DNA from: Aurantiacibacter gangjinensis
Lineage (GTDB): Bacteria > Pseudomonadota > Alphaproteobacteria > Sphingomonadales > Sphingomonadaceae
Assembly (NCBI RefSeq): GCF_001886695.1
Contig: NZ_CP018097.1
Coordinates: 186,001 to 250,000 of the forward strand
Length of the DNA stretch: 64,000 nt
Direction of reading: 5' to 3'
Positions 54,838-62,989 of this stretch are shown one piece after another (the first letter of the stretch is position 1; the number at the start of each line of letters is the position of its first letter). A program made the translations under genes and the position numbers. The notes below the pieces were generated by a model. It was not told the origin of the DNA, made no database searches, and saw only the letters and a program-made list of their open reading frames with translations.

Positions 54838-56448
54838 ATGAAAAGCCGCTTTTTCAAAACCGTGCTGAGCGCCGCATGCGCGATTGCACCGCTGGCTGTC
54901 GCCGTGCCTGCAGGTACCGCTGCCGCCCAGACCGTTGCTCCGGCAAACGACGTCGTCCTGTCCATCGGTCGCGGTGAACTGGTGACGGTGCCCGGCAACA
55001 TGGCCGACATCTTCGTCGCCAACGACCAGATTGCAGACGTACAGGTGCGCTCGCAGCGCCAGCTCTATGTCTTCGGCCTGTCGGGCGGTGAGACCACGAT
55101 CTACGCCAGCAATGCTGCGGGCGACATCATTTGGTCTGCCAATGTCCGCGTCGGCTCCAACCTCGACAGCATCGACCAGATGCTGGCGCTGGCCATGCCC
55201 GAGGCGAACATCCAGGTTTCCACCATGGGCACCAACACCGTGCTGCTGACCGGCACCGTCGCGGCTCCGGAAGATGCTTCCGAAGCGGAGCGTCTGGTAC
55301 AGGCCTTTACAGGTGATGAGGCCAATGTGATCTCGCGCCTTCGCATGGCCACGCCGCTGCAGGTCAACCTGCGCGTGCGCTTCGCCGAAGTCAGCCGCTC
55401 GCTGGTCCGCTCCATCGGTGCGAACCTGACGACGATCGACGGCACAGGCGGTTTCCAGTTCGGCGTCGGCCAGGGCCGCGCTCCGGATTTCTTCGCGCCG
55501 GGCACGGCCACGGGCTTCGGTGACCTGACGGTTCCGATCCCCAACCCCAACTTCAACCCGACCATCCCGGTATCGACTGCAAACCCGCAGTTCATCGATG
55601 GCCAAGGCACGTCTTTCACCGGCATCACGCCGGGAACGACGCTGGCAGGGGTCGGCTCGCTGTTCGGCCTCGACATTGCAGGCGCACTGGACCTTGGCGA
55701 ACGCCGCGGCCTGGTGACCACGCTGTCGCAGCCGAACCTGACCGCGCTATCCGGTGAAACCGCCGAATTCCTCGCCGGTGGTGAATTCCCGATCCCGCTG
55801 TCGCAGGGTCTGGGCACGACCACCATCGAATACAAGAATTTCGGTGTCAGCCTTGCTTACACGCCGACCGTGCTGGCCAATGGCCGCATCTCGATCCGCG
55901 TGCGTCCGGAAGTCTCCGAACTGTCGAGCCAGGGTGCTGTGACGCTGAACGGCTTCCAGGTCCCCGCCCTCACCATCCGCCGCGCGGAAACGTCGGTGGA
56001 GCTGGGTTCGGGCGAAAGCATCATGATTGCCGGCCTGATGTCGAACAATGCGCAGAACACGATCGAGCAGGCTCCGGGCATCGGTGACATTCCGATCCTC
56101 GGCAACCTCTTCCGCTCGACCAGTTTCCAGCGCGGCGAGACCGAGCTTGTGATCGTCATCACGCCGTATCTGGTGCAGCCGGTGGACGACCGCGACATCC
56201 ACCTGCCGACCGATGGCTACGCTTCGCCGACGGGTGCCGAACAGTTCCTGTTCGGTCGTGAAACCGCCGGCACCTCGGGCGCCCGCCGTCCGATGCCGCG
56301 CGCCGCCAACCCGGCGCCGGGCAACCCGCAGGTCAGCGTGACCGACCAGAGCGGCGCCGTTGTCGCCAGCGGTGAAGCTCCGGCCGACGCCACACGTGAA
56401 ACCGCCGCGGCCGCAACGCCGGGCTTCAGCATCGCAAACGGAGAGTGA
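54838..56448 (+). CDS. cpaC: Tad pilus secretin CpaC
   Basis: Outer-membrane secretin of the Tad apparatus, 536 residues from ATG 54838 (GAGGGG upstream); earlier GTG/ATG codons at 54766 and 54775 are less likely. A signal peptide ends near GTAAAQT. The pilus-assembly N-domain (DVVLSIGRGELVTVPGNMADIFVAN) is followed by a BON-like repeat and the secretin fold (ALSGETAEFLAGGEFPIPL, VELGSGESIMIAGLM). The C-terminus is a Pro/Ala-rich tail. Confidence 0.94.
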   Translation: MKSRFFKTVLSAACAIAPLAVAVPAGTAAAQTVAPANDVVLSIGRGELVTVPGNMADIFVANDQIADVQVRSQRQLYVFGLSGGETTIYASNAAGDIIWSANVRVGSNLDSIDQMLALAMPEANIQVSTMGTNTVLLTGTVAAPEDASEAERLVQAFTGDEANVISRLRMATPLQVNLRVRFAEVSRSLVRSIGANLTTIDGTGGFQFGVGQGRAPDFFAPGTATGFGDLTVPIPNPNFNPTIPVSTANPQFIDGQGTSFTGITPGTTLAGVGSLFGLDIAGALDLGERRGLVTTLSQPNLTALSGETAEFLAGGEFPIPLSQGLGTTTIEYKNFGVSLAYTPTVLANGRISIRVRPEVSELSSQGAVTLNGFQVPALTIRRAETSVELGSGESIMIAGLMSNNAQNTIEQAPGIGDIPILGNLFRSTSFQRGETELVIVITPYLVQPVDDRDIHLPTDGYASPTGAEQFLFGRETAGTSGARRPMPRAANPAPGNPQVSVTDQSGAVVASGEAPADATRETAAAATPGFSIANGE

Positions 56449-56453
56449 TCGTC

Positions 56454-57110
56454 ATGACCTTCAACAGCAAACGCATTGCCGGCACCTCGCTTGCAATCTC
56501 GCTTGGCCTGGCGCTGTCCGCTTGTGGCGGCATCACCACGGCAAACAACAACTTCTCGCTCAACAGCGTGAACCAGCCCGTGGTCGAACGCAGCAATTAC
56601 GTTCTCGACCTGCGCTCCGGCGTCAGCGGCATTGATGTGGCCGAACAGAGCCGCCTCGATGACTGGTTCGAAATGCTCGACCTCGGCTATGGCGACCGTG
56701 TCGCCGTGGACAGCTCGGTTACTAGCGCCGCTGCGGAGGAAGATATTGCCGCCGTCGCTGCACGCTACGGTATCCTGCTGAGTGAGGGTGCGCCCGTCAC
56801 GCAGGGCTATGTCGAAGCCGGCATGGTCCGCGTGGTGGTGACCCGCTCCACCGCCCATGTACCGGGCTGCCCGGACTGGTCGGAAGGCTACGGCTTTCAG
56901 CAGGGCAATTACACCTCGGATGGCTATGGCTGCGCCGTGAACAGCAACCTTGCCGCCATGGTCGCCGATCCCGAGCATCTGCTCGACGGTGCCGAAGGCA
57001 CGGGCGAGACGGTCGTCATGACCTCCAACCGCGCCATCGATACCTATCGCAACACCGAACCGACCGGTGCAGGTGGTCTTCCGCAAGTCTCTTCCGAAGG
57101 GGGTAACTGA
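56454..57110 (+). CDS. cpaD: Tad pilus lipoprotein CpaD
   Basis: 218-residue pilotin-like lipoprotein, thought to help localise CpaC. Signal with lipobox LALSAC near residue 23; the CpaD core is recognisable in the Cys-containing VPGCPDWSE and YGCAVNSNLAAMVADPEHLL. ATG 56454 has GGAGAG upstream; GTG 56445 overlaps the cpaC stop and is an alternative start. Confidence 0.9.
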   Translation: MTFNSKRIAGTSLAISLGLALSACGGITTANNNFSLNSVNQPVVERSNYVLDLRSGVSGIDVAEQSRLDDWFEMLDLGYGDRVAVDSSVTSAAAEEDIAAVAARYGILLSEGAPVTQGYVEAGMVRVVVTRSTAHVPGCPDWSEGYGFQQGNYTSDGYGCAVNSNLAAMVADPEHLLDGAEGTGETVVMTSNRAIDTYRNTEPTGAGGLPQVSSEGGN

Positions 57111-57112
57111 GC

Positions 57113-58408
57113 ATGAACTCGCCATTCAAATCCGGTTCGCTGGGCAGTCGCGAGCCATTCTCCGCCTTCATCTGCGACGAGGCTGCGCTCGATGTGCTGC
57201 GTCCCGTAGTGATCGAGATGGGCTGGCAGCCCGAGAAGTGCAACAAGGGTGGCCTGCGTAACGCCATCCAGTCGCTCTCCATCTCGGCAAGCCCGGCCAT
57301 CCTGATGGTCGACCTGTCGGAAAGCGGCGATCCGCTGAACGATATCAATGCCCTGGCCGAGGTTTGCGAACCCGGTACGGTGGTGATCGCGGTCGGCCAG
57401 GTGAACGATGTGCGCCTCTATCGCGATCTGCTCGCCAGCGGCATTCACGATTACCTGCTGAAGCCGCTTTCGGCCAGCCAGCTGCGCGACTCGCTTACGC
57501 AGGCCCAGTCGGTCTTCGCCGCACCGCGTGGCGATGGCGCAGAGGGCGAGCACGAGCACGTGTCCACCGCAGTGGTTGGCACGCGCGGCGGTGTGGGTGC
57601 ATCCACCCTCGCCACGTCGCTCGCATGGCTGTTTGCTGCCGAGCACAACCGCTCGACCGCGCTTCTGGATCTCGATGTCCACTTCGGTACCGGCGCTCTC
57701 TCGCTGGACCTGGAGCCGGGTCGCGGCCTGACCGACGCGATCGAGAACCCGAGCCGTATCGACGGCCTGTTTATCGAACGCGCCATGATCCGTGCGAACG
57801 ACAACCTTGCCATCATGTCCGCCGAAGCGCCGATCAACTCGCCGCTGATGACGGATGGCACGGCGTTCCTGCAGCTGCAGGAAGAGTTCGCCCAGGCCTT
57901 CGACACCACGGTGGTCGACCTGCCGCGCAACATGCTGATCAACTTCCCGCACTTGCTGACCGATGTAAATGTCGTGACGCTGGTGACCGAGCTGACGCTC
58001 GCATCGGCCCGCGACACGATCCGCCTGCTCAGCTGGCTGAAGCAGAATGCGCCCGCCGCGCATCCGCTGATCGTGTGCAACAAGATGCAGTCGGGCGCGG
58101 CAGAAATCAGCAAGGCCGATTTCGAAGCCTCGATCGAACGCAAGATCAACTACCAGATTACCTTCGACCAGAAGGCTGCGGCCAATGCTGCGAAGCTGGG
58201 GCAGACCTTCATCGAGGCCAACAAATCCTCCAAGACGGTGAACCCGATCCGCGAGATTGCCAGCATGATTGCAGGCGTCGCCGAGGATGACGGCGCCAGC
58301 CTGGAAGAAGCCGGCCAGAAGGGCTCGATGCTCGGCAATTTCGATTTCAAATCGCTGCTTGGCGGCGCGAAGAAGTCGAAGCCGGCCGAAGCCGAACCTG
58401 CCGAGTAA
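57113..58408 (+). CDS. cpaE: Tad pilus localisation ATPase CpaE
   Basis: 431-residue MinD/ParA-like protein. The N-terminal half is a receiver-like domain without the full phosphorylation site (VVIEMGWQPEK, LMVDLSESGDP, YLLKPLSASQL); the C-terminal half has the deviant Walker A GTRGGVGAST (about 152-161) and LLDLDVHFGTG. CpaE positions the Tad machine at the pole in Caulobacter. It is followed by a 123-base gap and then tadB, not by cpaF as usual. Confidence 0.93.
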   Translation: MNSPFKSGSLGSREPFSAFICDEAALDVLRPVVIEMGWQPEKCNKGGLRNAIQSLSISASPAILMVDLSESGDPLNDINALAEVCEPGTVVIAVGQVNDVRLYRDLLASGIHDYLLKPLSASQLRDSLTQAQSVFAAPRGDGAEGEHEHVSTAVVGTRGGVGASTLATSLAWLFAAEHNRSTALLDLDVHFGTGALSLDLEPGRGLTDAIENPSRIDGLFIERAMIRANDNLAIMSAEAPINSPLMTDGTAFLQLQEEFAQAFDTTVVDLPRNMLINFPHLLTDVNVVTLVTELTLASARDTIRLLSWLKQNAPAAHPLIVCNKMQSGAAEISKADFEASIERKINYQITFDQKAAANAAKLGQTFIEANKSSKTVNPIREIASMIAGVAEDDGASLEEAGQKGSMLGNFDFKSLLGGAKKSKPAEAEPAE

Positions 58409-58423
58409 TCGGCCACGGGAGAT

Positions 58424-58448
58424 GGCGGGCGGCCCAGCGTCGCCCGCC
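58424..58448 (+). other. Hairpin in the cpaE-tadB gap
   Basis: GGCGGGCG (58424-58431) and CGCCCGCC (58441-58448) form a perfect eight-base stem with a nine-base loop. No T-run follows. It lies in the 123-base gap where cpaF is expected. It may attenuate the transcript or be a remnant of a repeat. Confidence 0.5.
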
Positions 58449-58531
58449 GATCCCACAATATTTCGCGGCTGCCGGGGTAGTCGCACCACCGATCGCCCGA
58501 TCGTAAACCGACGTGTGAAAGAAGGAAGCCC

Positions 58532-59503
58532 ATGAGCATCGTTCAACTCCTGCTGATTGCCGGCGGCCTGATGGGCCTGATGATCCTGGGCTATGTGCTG
58601 ACCACCGGGACATCGCCCGCGAAGGAAAGCCAGCGCCGCCTCACCGCCGTGCGCCACCGCCATTCGGAAAGCACGACCGACAAGGTCGAAAGCCAGCTGA
58701 AAAAGGCCATCGCTGCACGCAAACCTAAGCAGTTCTCGCGCGCCGGGGCCAGCAGCCGTACCGAAGCGCTTATGCTTCGCCTGGACCGCACCGGCATGGG
58801 CTGGACGGTGTCGCAATATATTTACGCCTCGCTCGGCCTCTCCATCGTGATTACGGCGCTGCTCTATTTGAAGTCCGGCTCCCCGCTGCTTGCGCTCGGC
58901 GTGGGCATGGTGATCGGCCTGGGCCTGCCGCACATGGTGGTGAACTTCTTCATCAAGCGCCGCACCAATCAGTTCAACGCGAAATTTCCCGACGGTATCG
59001 AACTGCTCGTGCGCGGTCTTCGCTCTGGCCTTCCGGTCACGGAAACGCTGGGCGTGGTGGCGCAGGAAGTGCCCGGCCCGGTGGGATCGGAGTTCCGCGC
59101 TGTGACCGAACGCATCAAGATCGGCCGCACCATGGAGGAAGCCCTCCAGGAAACTGCCGACAAGCTGGGCACGGCAGAATTCCAGTTCTTCGTCATCACG
59201 CTCGCCATCCAGCGCGAGACGGGTGGTAACCTGGCGGAGACGCTGTCCAACCTTGCCGAAGTGCTGCGCAAGCGTTCGCAGATGAAGCTCAAGATCAAGG
59301 CCATGAGCTCTGAATCGAAAGCCTCGGCCTATATTGTCGGCTCGCTGCCCTTCATCGTTTTCGGCCTCGTTTACTGGGTCAACCCGTCATACCTCGAAGG
59401 CTTCTTCATCGACGATCGCCTGATCGTGACCGGCCTTGGCGGCCTTGTGTGGATGAGCATCGGCGCATTCATCATGGCCAAGATGGTCAGCTTCGAGATC
59501 TGA
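58532..59503 (+). CDS. tadB: Tad pilus inner-membrane protein TadB
   Basis: GspF-type platform protein, 323 residues. An N-terminal helix is followed by two central helices (about 90-140) and two C-terminal helices, with the T2SSF domain core FNAKFPDGIELLVRGLRSGLPVTETL and LAIQRETGGNLAETLSNLAEVLRKR. Position and domain place it as the first of the two Tad platform proteins. Confidence 0.92.
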   Translation: MSIVQLLLIAGGLMGLMILGYVLTTGTSPAKESQRRLTAVRHRHSESTTDKVESQLKKAIAARKPKQFSRAGASSRTEALMLRLDRTGMGWTVSQYIYASLGLSIVITALLYLKSGSPLLALGVGMVIGLGLPHMVVNFFIKRRTNQFNAKFPDGIELLVRGLRSGLPVTETLGVVAQEVPGPVGSEFRAVTERIKIGRTMEEALQETADKLGTAEFQFFVITLAIQRETGGNLAETLSNLAEVLRKRSQMKLKIKAMSSESKASAYIVGSLPFIVFGLVYWVNPSYLEGFFIDDRLIVTGLGGLVWMSIGAFIMAKMVSFEI

Positions 59504-59524
59504 TCGGGAGGAGAGAGAAAAACC

Positions 59525-60541
59525 ATGTTCATCATCGCTCCCCCGTCCGGCCCTACGCTTCTCGGCGTCGACGTCCTGCTCGTCGGCTCGATTCTGGCGG
59601 GCATCGCTGCGCTAGCCACCGTCATGGCTATCTATGCTGCGGTCACAGTGAAAGATCCGATGGCCAAGCGCGTGAAAGCGCTGAACGATCGCCGTGCCGA
59701 GTTGAAGACCGGTATGCTGACGCAGTCCACGCGCAAGCGCCAGAGCCTGACGCGCCGATCCGACACCACCGACAAGGTGAAGGACACTCTCGAAGGCATG
59801 AAAGTGCTGCAGGAGAGCCAGGTCAAGATGATCCAGCAGAAGCTGGCGCAAGCCGGTTTCCGCAACAAGGAAATGGCCGTCGTCATCATCTTTGCACGCA
59901 TGATCTTGCCGGTCGTGCTGGGCCTGATCGGTGTGATCGTGCTGTACTGGACCGACACCTTCCCCGATTGGGGGCCGACCAAGCGCTTCCTCGCTTTCGC
60001 CGCCCTCGTCATCGTGGGCTACAAGGGTCCGGAAATATACCTGGCCAACACGGCATCGAAGCGTACGCTTGCCATCCAGAAAGGCCTGCCCGACGCGCTC
60101 GACCTGCTGGTGATCTGCGCCGAAGCCGGTCTGACCGTGGACGCCGCTTTCAACCGCGTCGCCAAGGAACTGGGCCGTGCCTATCCGGAACTGGGTGACG
60201 AATTCGCCCTGACCGCAATCGAACTGTCCTTCCTGACAGAGCGGCGGCAGGCCTTTGAAAACCTCGCCTATCGCGTCAATCTCGATGCCGTGCGCGGCGT
60301 GGTGACGACGATGGTACAGACCGAACGCTACGGTACGCCGCTGGCATCCGCCCTGCGCGTGCTGTCGGCGGAATTCCGCAACGAACGCATGATGCGCGCC
60401 GAAGAAAAGGCAGCCCGCCTGCCCGCCATCATGACCGTGCCGCTGATCATGTTCATCCTGCCGGTGCTGTTCATCGTGATCCTTGGCCCCGCGGCCTGCT
60501 CGATTGCCGATGCCTTCTCCGGCGACGGTCCGGGCGGCTAG
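59525..60541 (+). CDS. tadC: Tad pilus inner-membrane protein TadC
   Basis: Second GspF-type platform protein, 338 residues, 21 bases after tadB. Hydrophobic helices near 16-36 and 125-165 precede the T2SSF domain (KGLPDALDLLVICAEAGLTVDAAFNRVAKEL; EMALTAIELSFL-like region FALTAIELSFLTERRQAFENLAYR), and two helices close the protein. It ends the Tad operon; a strong terminator follows. Confidence 0.92.
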   Translation: MFIIAPPSGPTLLGVDVLLVGSILAGIAALATVMAIYAAVTVKDPMAKRVKALNDRRAELKTGMLTQSTRKRQSLTRRSDTTDKVKDTLEGMKVLQESQVKMIQQKLAQAGFRNKEMAVVIIFARMILPVVLGLIGVIVLYWTDTFPDWGPTKRFLAFAALVIVGYKGPEIYLANTASKRTLAIQKGLPDALDLLVICAEAGLTVDAAFNRVAKELGRAYPELGDEFALTAIELSFLTERRQAFENLAYRVNLDAVRGVVTTMVQTERYGTPLASALRVLSAEFRNERMMRAEEKAARLPAIMTVPLIMFILPVLFIVILGPAACSIADAFSGDGPGG

Positions 60542-60563
60542 AGCCGACAAACTGGCGACAAAC

Positions 60564-60599
60564 AAAAACCCCGCGTGGAGCGATCCGCGCGGGGTTTTT
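60564..60599 (+). terminator. Strong rho-independent terminator after tadC
   Basis: AAAAACCCCGCG (60564-60575) pairs with CGCGGGGTTTTT (60588-60599) around a 12-base loop. It can work in both directions and separates tadC from the converging MarR gene. Confidence 0.93.
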
Positions 60600-60620
60600 C
60601 TTCTGCCTGCAGGTTGGCAG

Positions 60621-61097
60621 CTATTTCAGGCCGAACTGCCGGTCGAAATCGTCACCATCCAGATCCTCGGCGCGGCTGCGTGCGCGCTCCAGCAGGCTGC
60701 GGAACAGGTCCAGCTCGTCTTGCGAGAACCCGTCGAACAATTGCCGCTCGATCTCGCGCGCCAGCGGCATGATCTCGGCATGCATTGCGCGGCCCGCATC
60801 GGTCAGGTCGAGCAGATGGGAACGGCCATCGGCCTCGTTGGGCGTGCGCTCCGCCAGCGCGCGCTCCTCCAAACCCTTGCAGGCGCGGTTGACGGCAACC
60901 TTGTCCATCAGCGTGCGGCGCGTCAGGTCGCGCTGGGTCATGCCGCCCGCATCGCCGATCACCGCCATCACCCGCCATTCCGGGATGCTGAGCCCCCAAC
61001 GCTGGCGGTACTCTATGGCGATCCGTCCGCTTACCGCATTGGAAGCGAGCGAGAGTTGGTAGGGCAGGAAGCGGGAAAGCGTGCTGGTCGGTTGCAT
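60621..61097 (-). CDS. MarR-family transcriptional regulator
   Basis: 158 residues from ATG 61097. The winged helix is WRVMAVIGDAGGMTQRDLTRRTLMDKVAVNRACKGLEERALAERTPNEADGRSHLLDLT, matching MarR structure with the recognition helix near KVAVNRACKGL. A near-palindrome GGTTGCATACGCAACC covers the start codon, suggesting autorepression. It lies 47 bases downstream of the MTA phosphorylase stop and may share its transcript or be read from its own promoter. The inducer is unknown. Confidence 0.88.
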   Translation of the reverse strand: MQPTSTLSRFLPYQLSLASNAVSGRIAIEYRQRWGLSIPEWRVMAVIGDAGGMTQRDLTRRTLMDKVAVNRACKGLEERALAERTPNEADGRSHLLDLTDAGRAMHAEIMPLAREIERQLFDGFSQDELDLFRSLLERARSRAEDLDGDDFDRQFGLK

Positions 61098-61105
61098 ACG
61101 CAACC
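61090..61105. promoter_or_regulatory. MarR-like operator over the regulator's own start codon
   Basis: GGTTGCATACGCAACC: eight-base arms with a single mismatch, centred on 61097-61098, overlapping the ATG (61095-61097). MarR proteins typically bind 16-20 base palindromes of this type. Autoregulation is inferred. Confidence 0.6.
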
Positions 61106-61144
61106 ATCCTGTTGCGCTTTGCCCGCTTTTGCAAGCGCGCTTGC

Positions 61145-62032
61145 TCAGCCTTGCGGAGCGGGGAAGAGATCGATCAGGCGGGATGCGACGGCATCGAGCT
61201 TCGCTGCTGCCGCGATATCCCATTCCTCACGCGGAGTGACGATGGCGACGTCGAGGATCGTATCGATCGGGCTGGCCTTGCGCGACTTGGGCAGCGCCTT
61301 CGCCAGCTCGCCCAGCATCTTTCGCGCCGTTTCGCCATTGCCTTTCATCACCTTGAGAATGTCGGTCACATCGACATCCTCCTCGCTGTCGCGCCAGCAA
61401 TCGTAATCCGTCACCATGCCGATGAGAGCATAGGGCAGCTCCGCTTCGCGGGCGAGGCGCGCTTCGGGCATGGCCGTCATGCCGATCACATTCGCGCCCC
61501 AGTCACGATAGAGGTGGCTTTCCGCGCGCGTCGAAAACTGCGGGCCTTCGATGGCGACATAAATGCCGTCATCATGCATTGTCGCGCCCGCCTTCTTGCC
61601 AGCTTTCGCTGCAAGGTCGGACAGGCGCGGGCAGACCGGATCGGCCAACGGAACATGCGCGACGATGCCCTCGCCGAAGAAGCTGCGCTCGCGCCCGGCG
61701 GTACGGTCGATGATCTGGTCCACGGCAACGAAATCGCCCGGCGCAAATTCTTCGCGCAAGCTGCCGATGGCAGAAATCGCCAGGATATCGGTCACGCCGC
61801 AGCGCTTCAGCACATCGACATTGGCGCGGTAATTCACATGGCTGGGAGAGCGCGTATGCCCTGCCCCGTGGCGTGCCAGGAAAGTGAACTTCACCCCGTG
61901 CAGCGTGCCGGTCAGCACCGGGCTTGAGGGTTCGCCAAACGCGCTGTTGACTGCTATTTCCTGCACGTCTTCCAGCTTGCCCGGCTCATACAGGCCGGAG
62001 CCGCCGATCACGCCGATATGCCATTCAGCCAT
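61145..62032 (-). CDS. mtnP: S-methyl-5'-thioadenosine phosphorylase
   Basis: Splits methylthioadenosine into adenine and methylthioribose-1-phosphate in methionine salvage. 295 residues. The phosphate loop is GVIGGSGLYEPG near the start; RHGAGHTRSPSHVNYRANV, AIEGPQFSTRAESHLYR and VIGMTAMPEARLAREAELPYA are the conserved MTAP blocks, with S/T at the substrate-sugar position. The bacterial homologue can also accept other purine nucleosides. Its gene follows the SDR gene by 24 bases. Confidence 0.95.
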   Translation of the reverse strand: MAEWHIGVIGGSGLYEPGKLEDVQEIAVNSAFGEPSSPVLTGTLHGVKFTFLARHGAGHTRSPSHVNYRANVDVLKRCGVTDILAISAIGSLREEFAPGDFVAVDQIIDRTAGRERSFFGEGIVAHVPLADPVCPRLSDLAAKAGKKAGATMHDDGIYVAIEGPQFSTRAESHLYRDWGANVIGMTAMPEARLAREAELPYALIGMVTDYDCWRDSEEDVDVTDILKVMKGNGETARKMLGELAKALPKSRKASPIDTILDVAIVTPREEWDIAAAAKLDAVASRLIDLFPAPQG

Positions 62033-62056
62033 GCCGTGTATCCCTCCCGCCAGCGC

Positions 62057-62842
62057 CTATTTCGGAGGCATGCGGATGGCGCCATCGAGCCGCACCGTTT
62101 CCGCATTCATATATTCGGTTTCCACCATGAAGCAGGCGAGCTTGGCGTATTCCTCCGGCCTGCCGAGACGTTTGGGGAACGGCACTGACGCCGCAAGTGC
62201 GACCTGCGCCTTTTCCGGCAGGCCATCCATCATCGGGGTGTGGAAGATGCCGGGAAGAATCGCGTTCACGCGAATGCCCTCGCCCATCAGGTCGCGCGCG
62301 GCAGGCAGGGTCATGCCTTTGACGCCCGCTTTTGAAGTAGCATAGGCGACCTGGCCGATCTGCCCGTCTTCCGCCGCCACGGATGCGGTGTTGATGATGA
62401 CGCCGCGCTCGCCATACTCTCCCACGGTGTCGAGCGTGATCATACCTGCGGCAGCCTTCGCCATGCAGTTGAACGTGCCCATGAGGTTAATGCGGATCGT
62501 CTTCTCGAAGGCGGCGAGCGGTAGATGGCTGATTGCGCCGGTCTCCCGGTCGCGCTTCGTGGTCTTGCCGACCGTGGCGATGCCGGCGCAATTGACCAGC
62601 ACCCGCTCCTGCCCATGCGCTTCACGCGCTCTGGCGAAGCCCGCTTCGATGGAGGCCTCGTCAGACACATCGACCTTGCAGAACACGCCGCCGATTTCTG
62701 CCGCGACGGCTTCACCGCGCTCTTCGTTCAGGTCGAACAACGCAACCTTCGCGCCTTTGGCGGCCAGAGCTCGCGCAGTCGCCTCGCCCAGTCCCGATGC
62801 GCCGCCTGTTACGATAGCGGCGATGGAAGTGTCGATCTGCAT
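62057..62842 (-). CDS. Type 2 3-hydroxyacyl-CoA dehydrogenase-like SDR
   Basis: SDR of 261 residues. The NAD motif is VTGGASGLGEATA at 11-23, NCAG near 85-88, and the catalytic Tyr and Lys in QVAYATSKAG. The SHLPLAAFEKTIRINLMGTFN region and the DTVGEYGERGVIINTASVAAEDGQIGQ segment are hallmarks of the 17beta-HSD10 / 3-hydroxyacyl-CoA dehydrogenase type 2 branch, so a role in fatty-acid or branched-chain acyl-CoA oxidation is likely. It is upstream of mtnP. Confidence 0.9.
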   Translation of the reverse strand: MQIDTSIAAIVTGGASGLGEATARALAAKGAKVALFDLNEERGEAVAAEIGGVFCKVDVSDEASIEAGFARAREAHGQERVLVNCAGIATVGKTTKRDRETGAISHLPLAAFEKTIRINLMGTFNCMAKAAAGMITLDTVGEYGERGVIINTASVAAEDGQIGQVAYATSKAGVKGMTLPAARDLMGEGIRVNAILPGIFHTPMMDGLPEKAQVALAASVPFPKRLGRPEEYAKLACFMVETEYMNAETVRLDGAIRMPPK

Positions 62843-62919
62843 ATTAGCTCCTTTGCGACAGGCTTTGTCGCGGTCCTAGGGCGGTTACCGCTGGCGTCAA
62901 GCGAGCGCGGCGCGCAGGG

Positions 62920-62961
62920 CGCAAAAAGAAAGCGGCCCCCTGACCGAAGCCAGGGGGCCGC
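62920..62961 (-). terminator. Rho-independent terminator of the TonB receptor gene
   Basis: GCGGCCCCCTG (62932-62942) pairs with CAGGGGGCCGC (62951-62961). On the minus strand the stem is followed by TTTCTTTTT (62923-62931). It lies just beyond the TonB-receptor stop. Confidence 0.9.
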
Positions 62962-62989
62962 CTTCTTGTGTCGCTAGGCGATCCGCTTT

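Noticed and set aside
57044-58933. 629-codon open frame on the minus strand opposite cpaE
   Set aside because: Antisense to a clear CpaE with Walker motif; no motif in the antisense frame.
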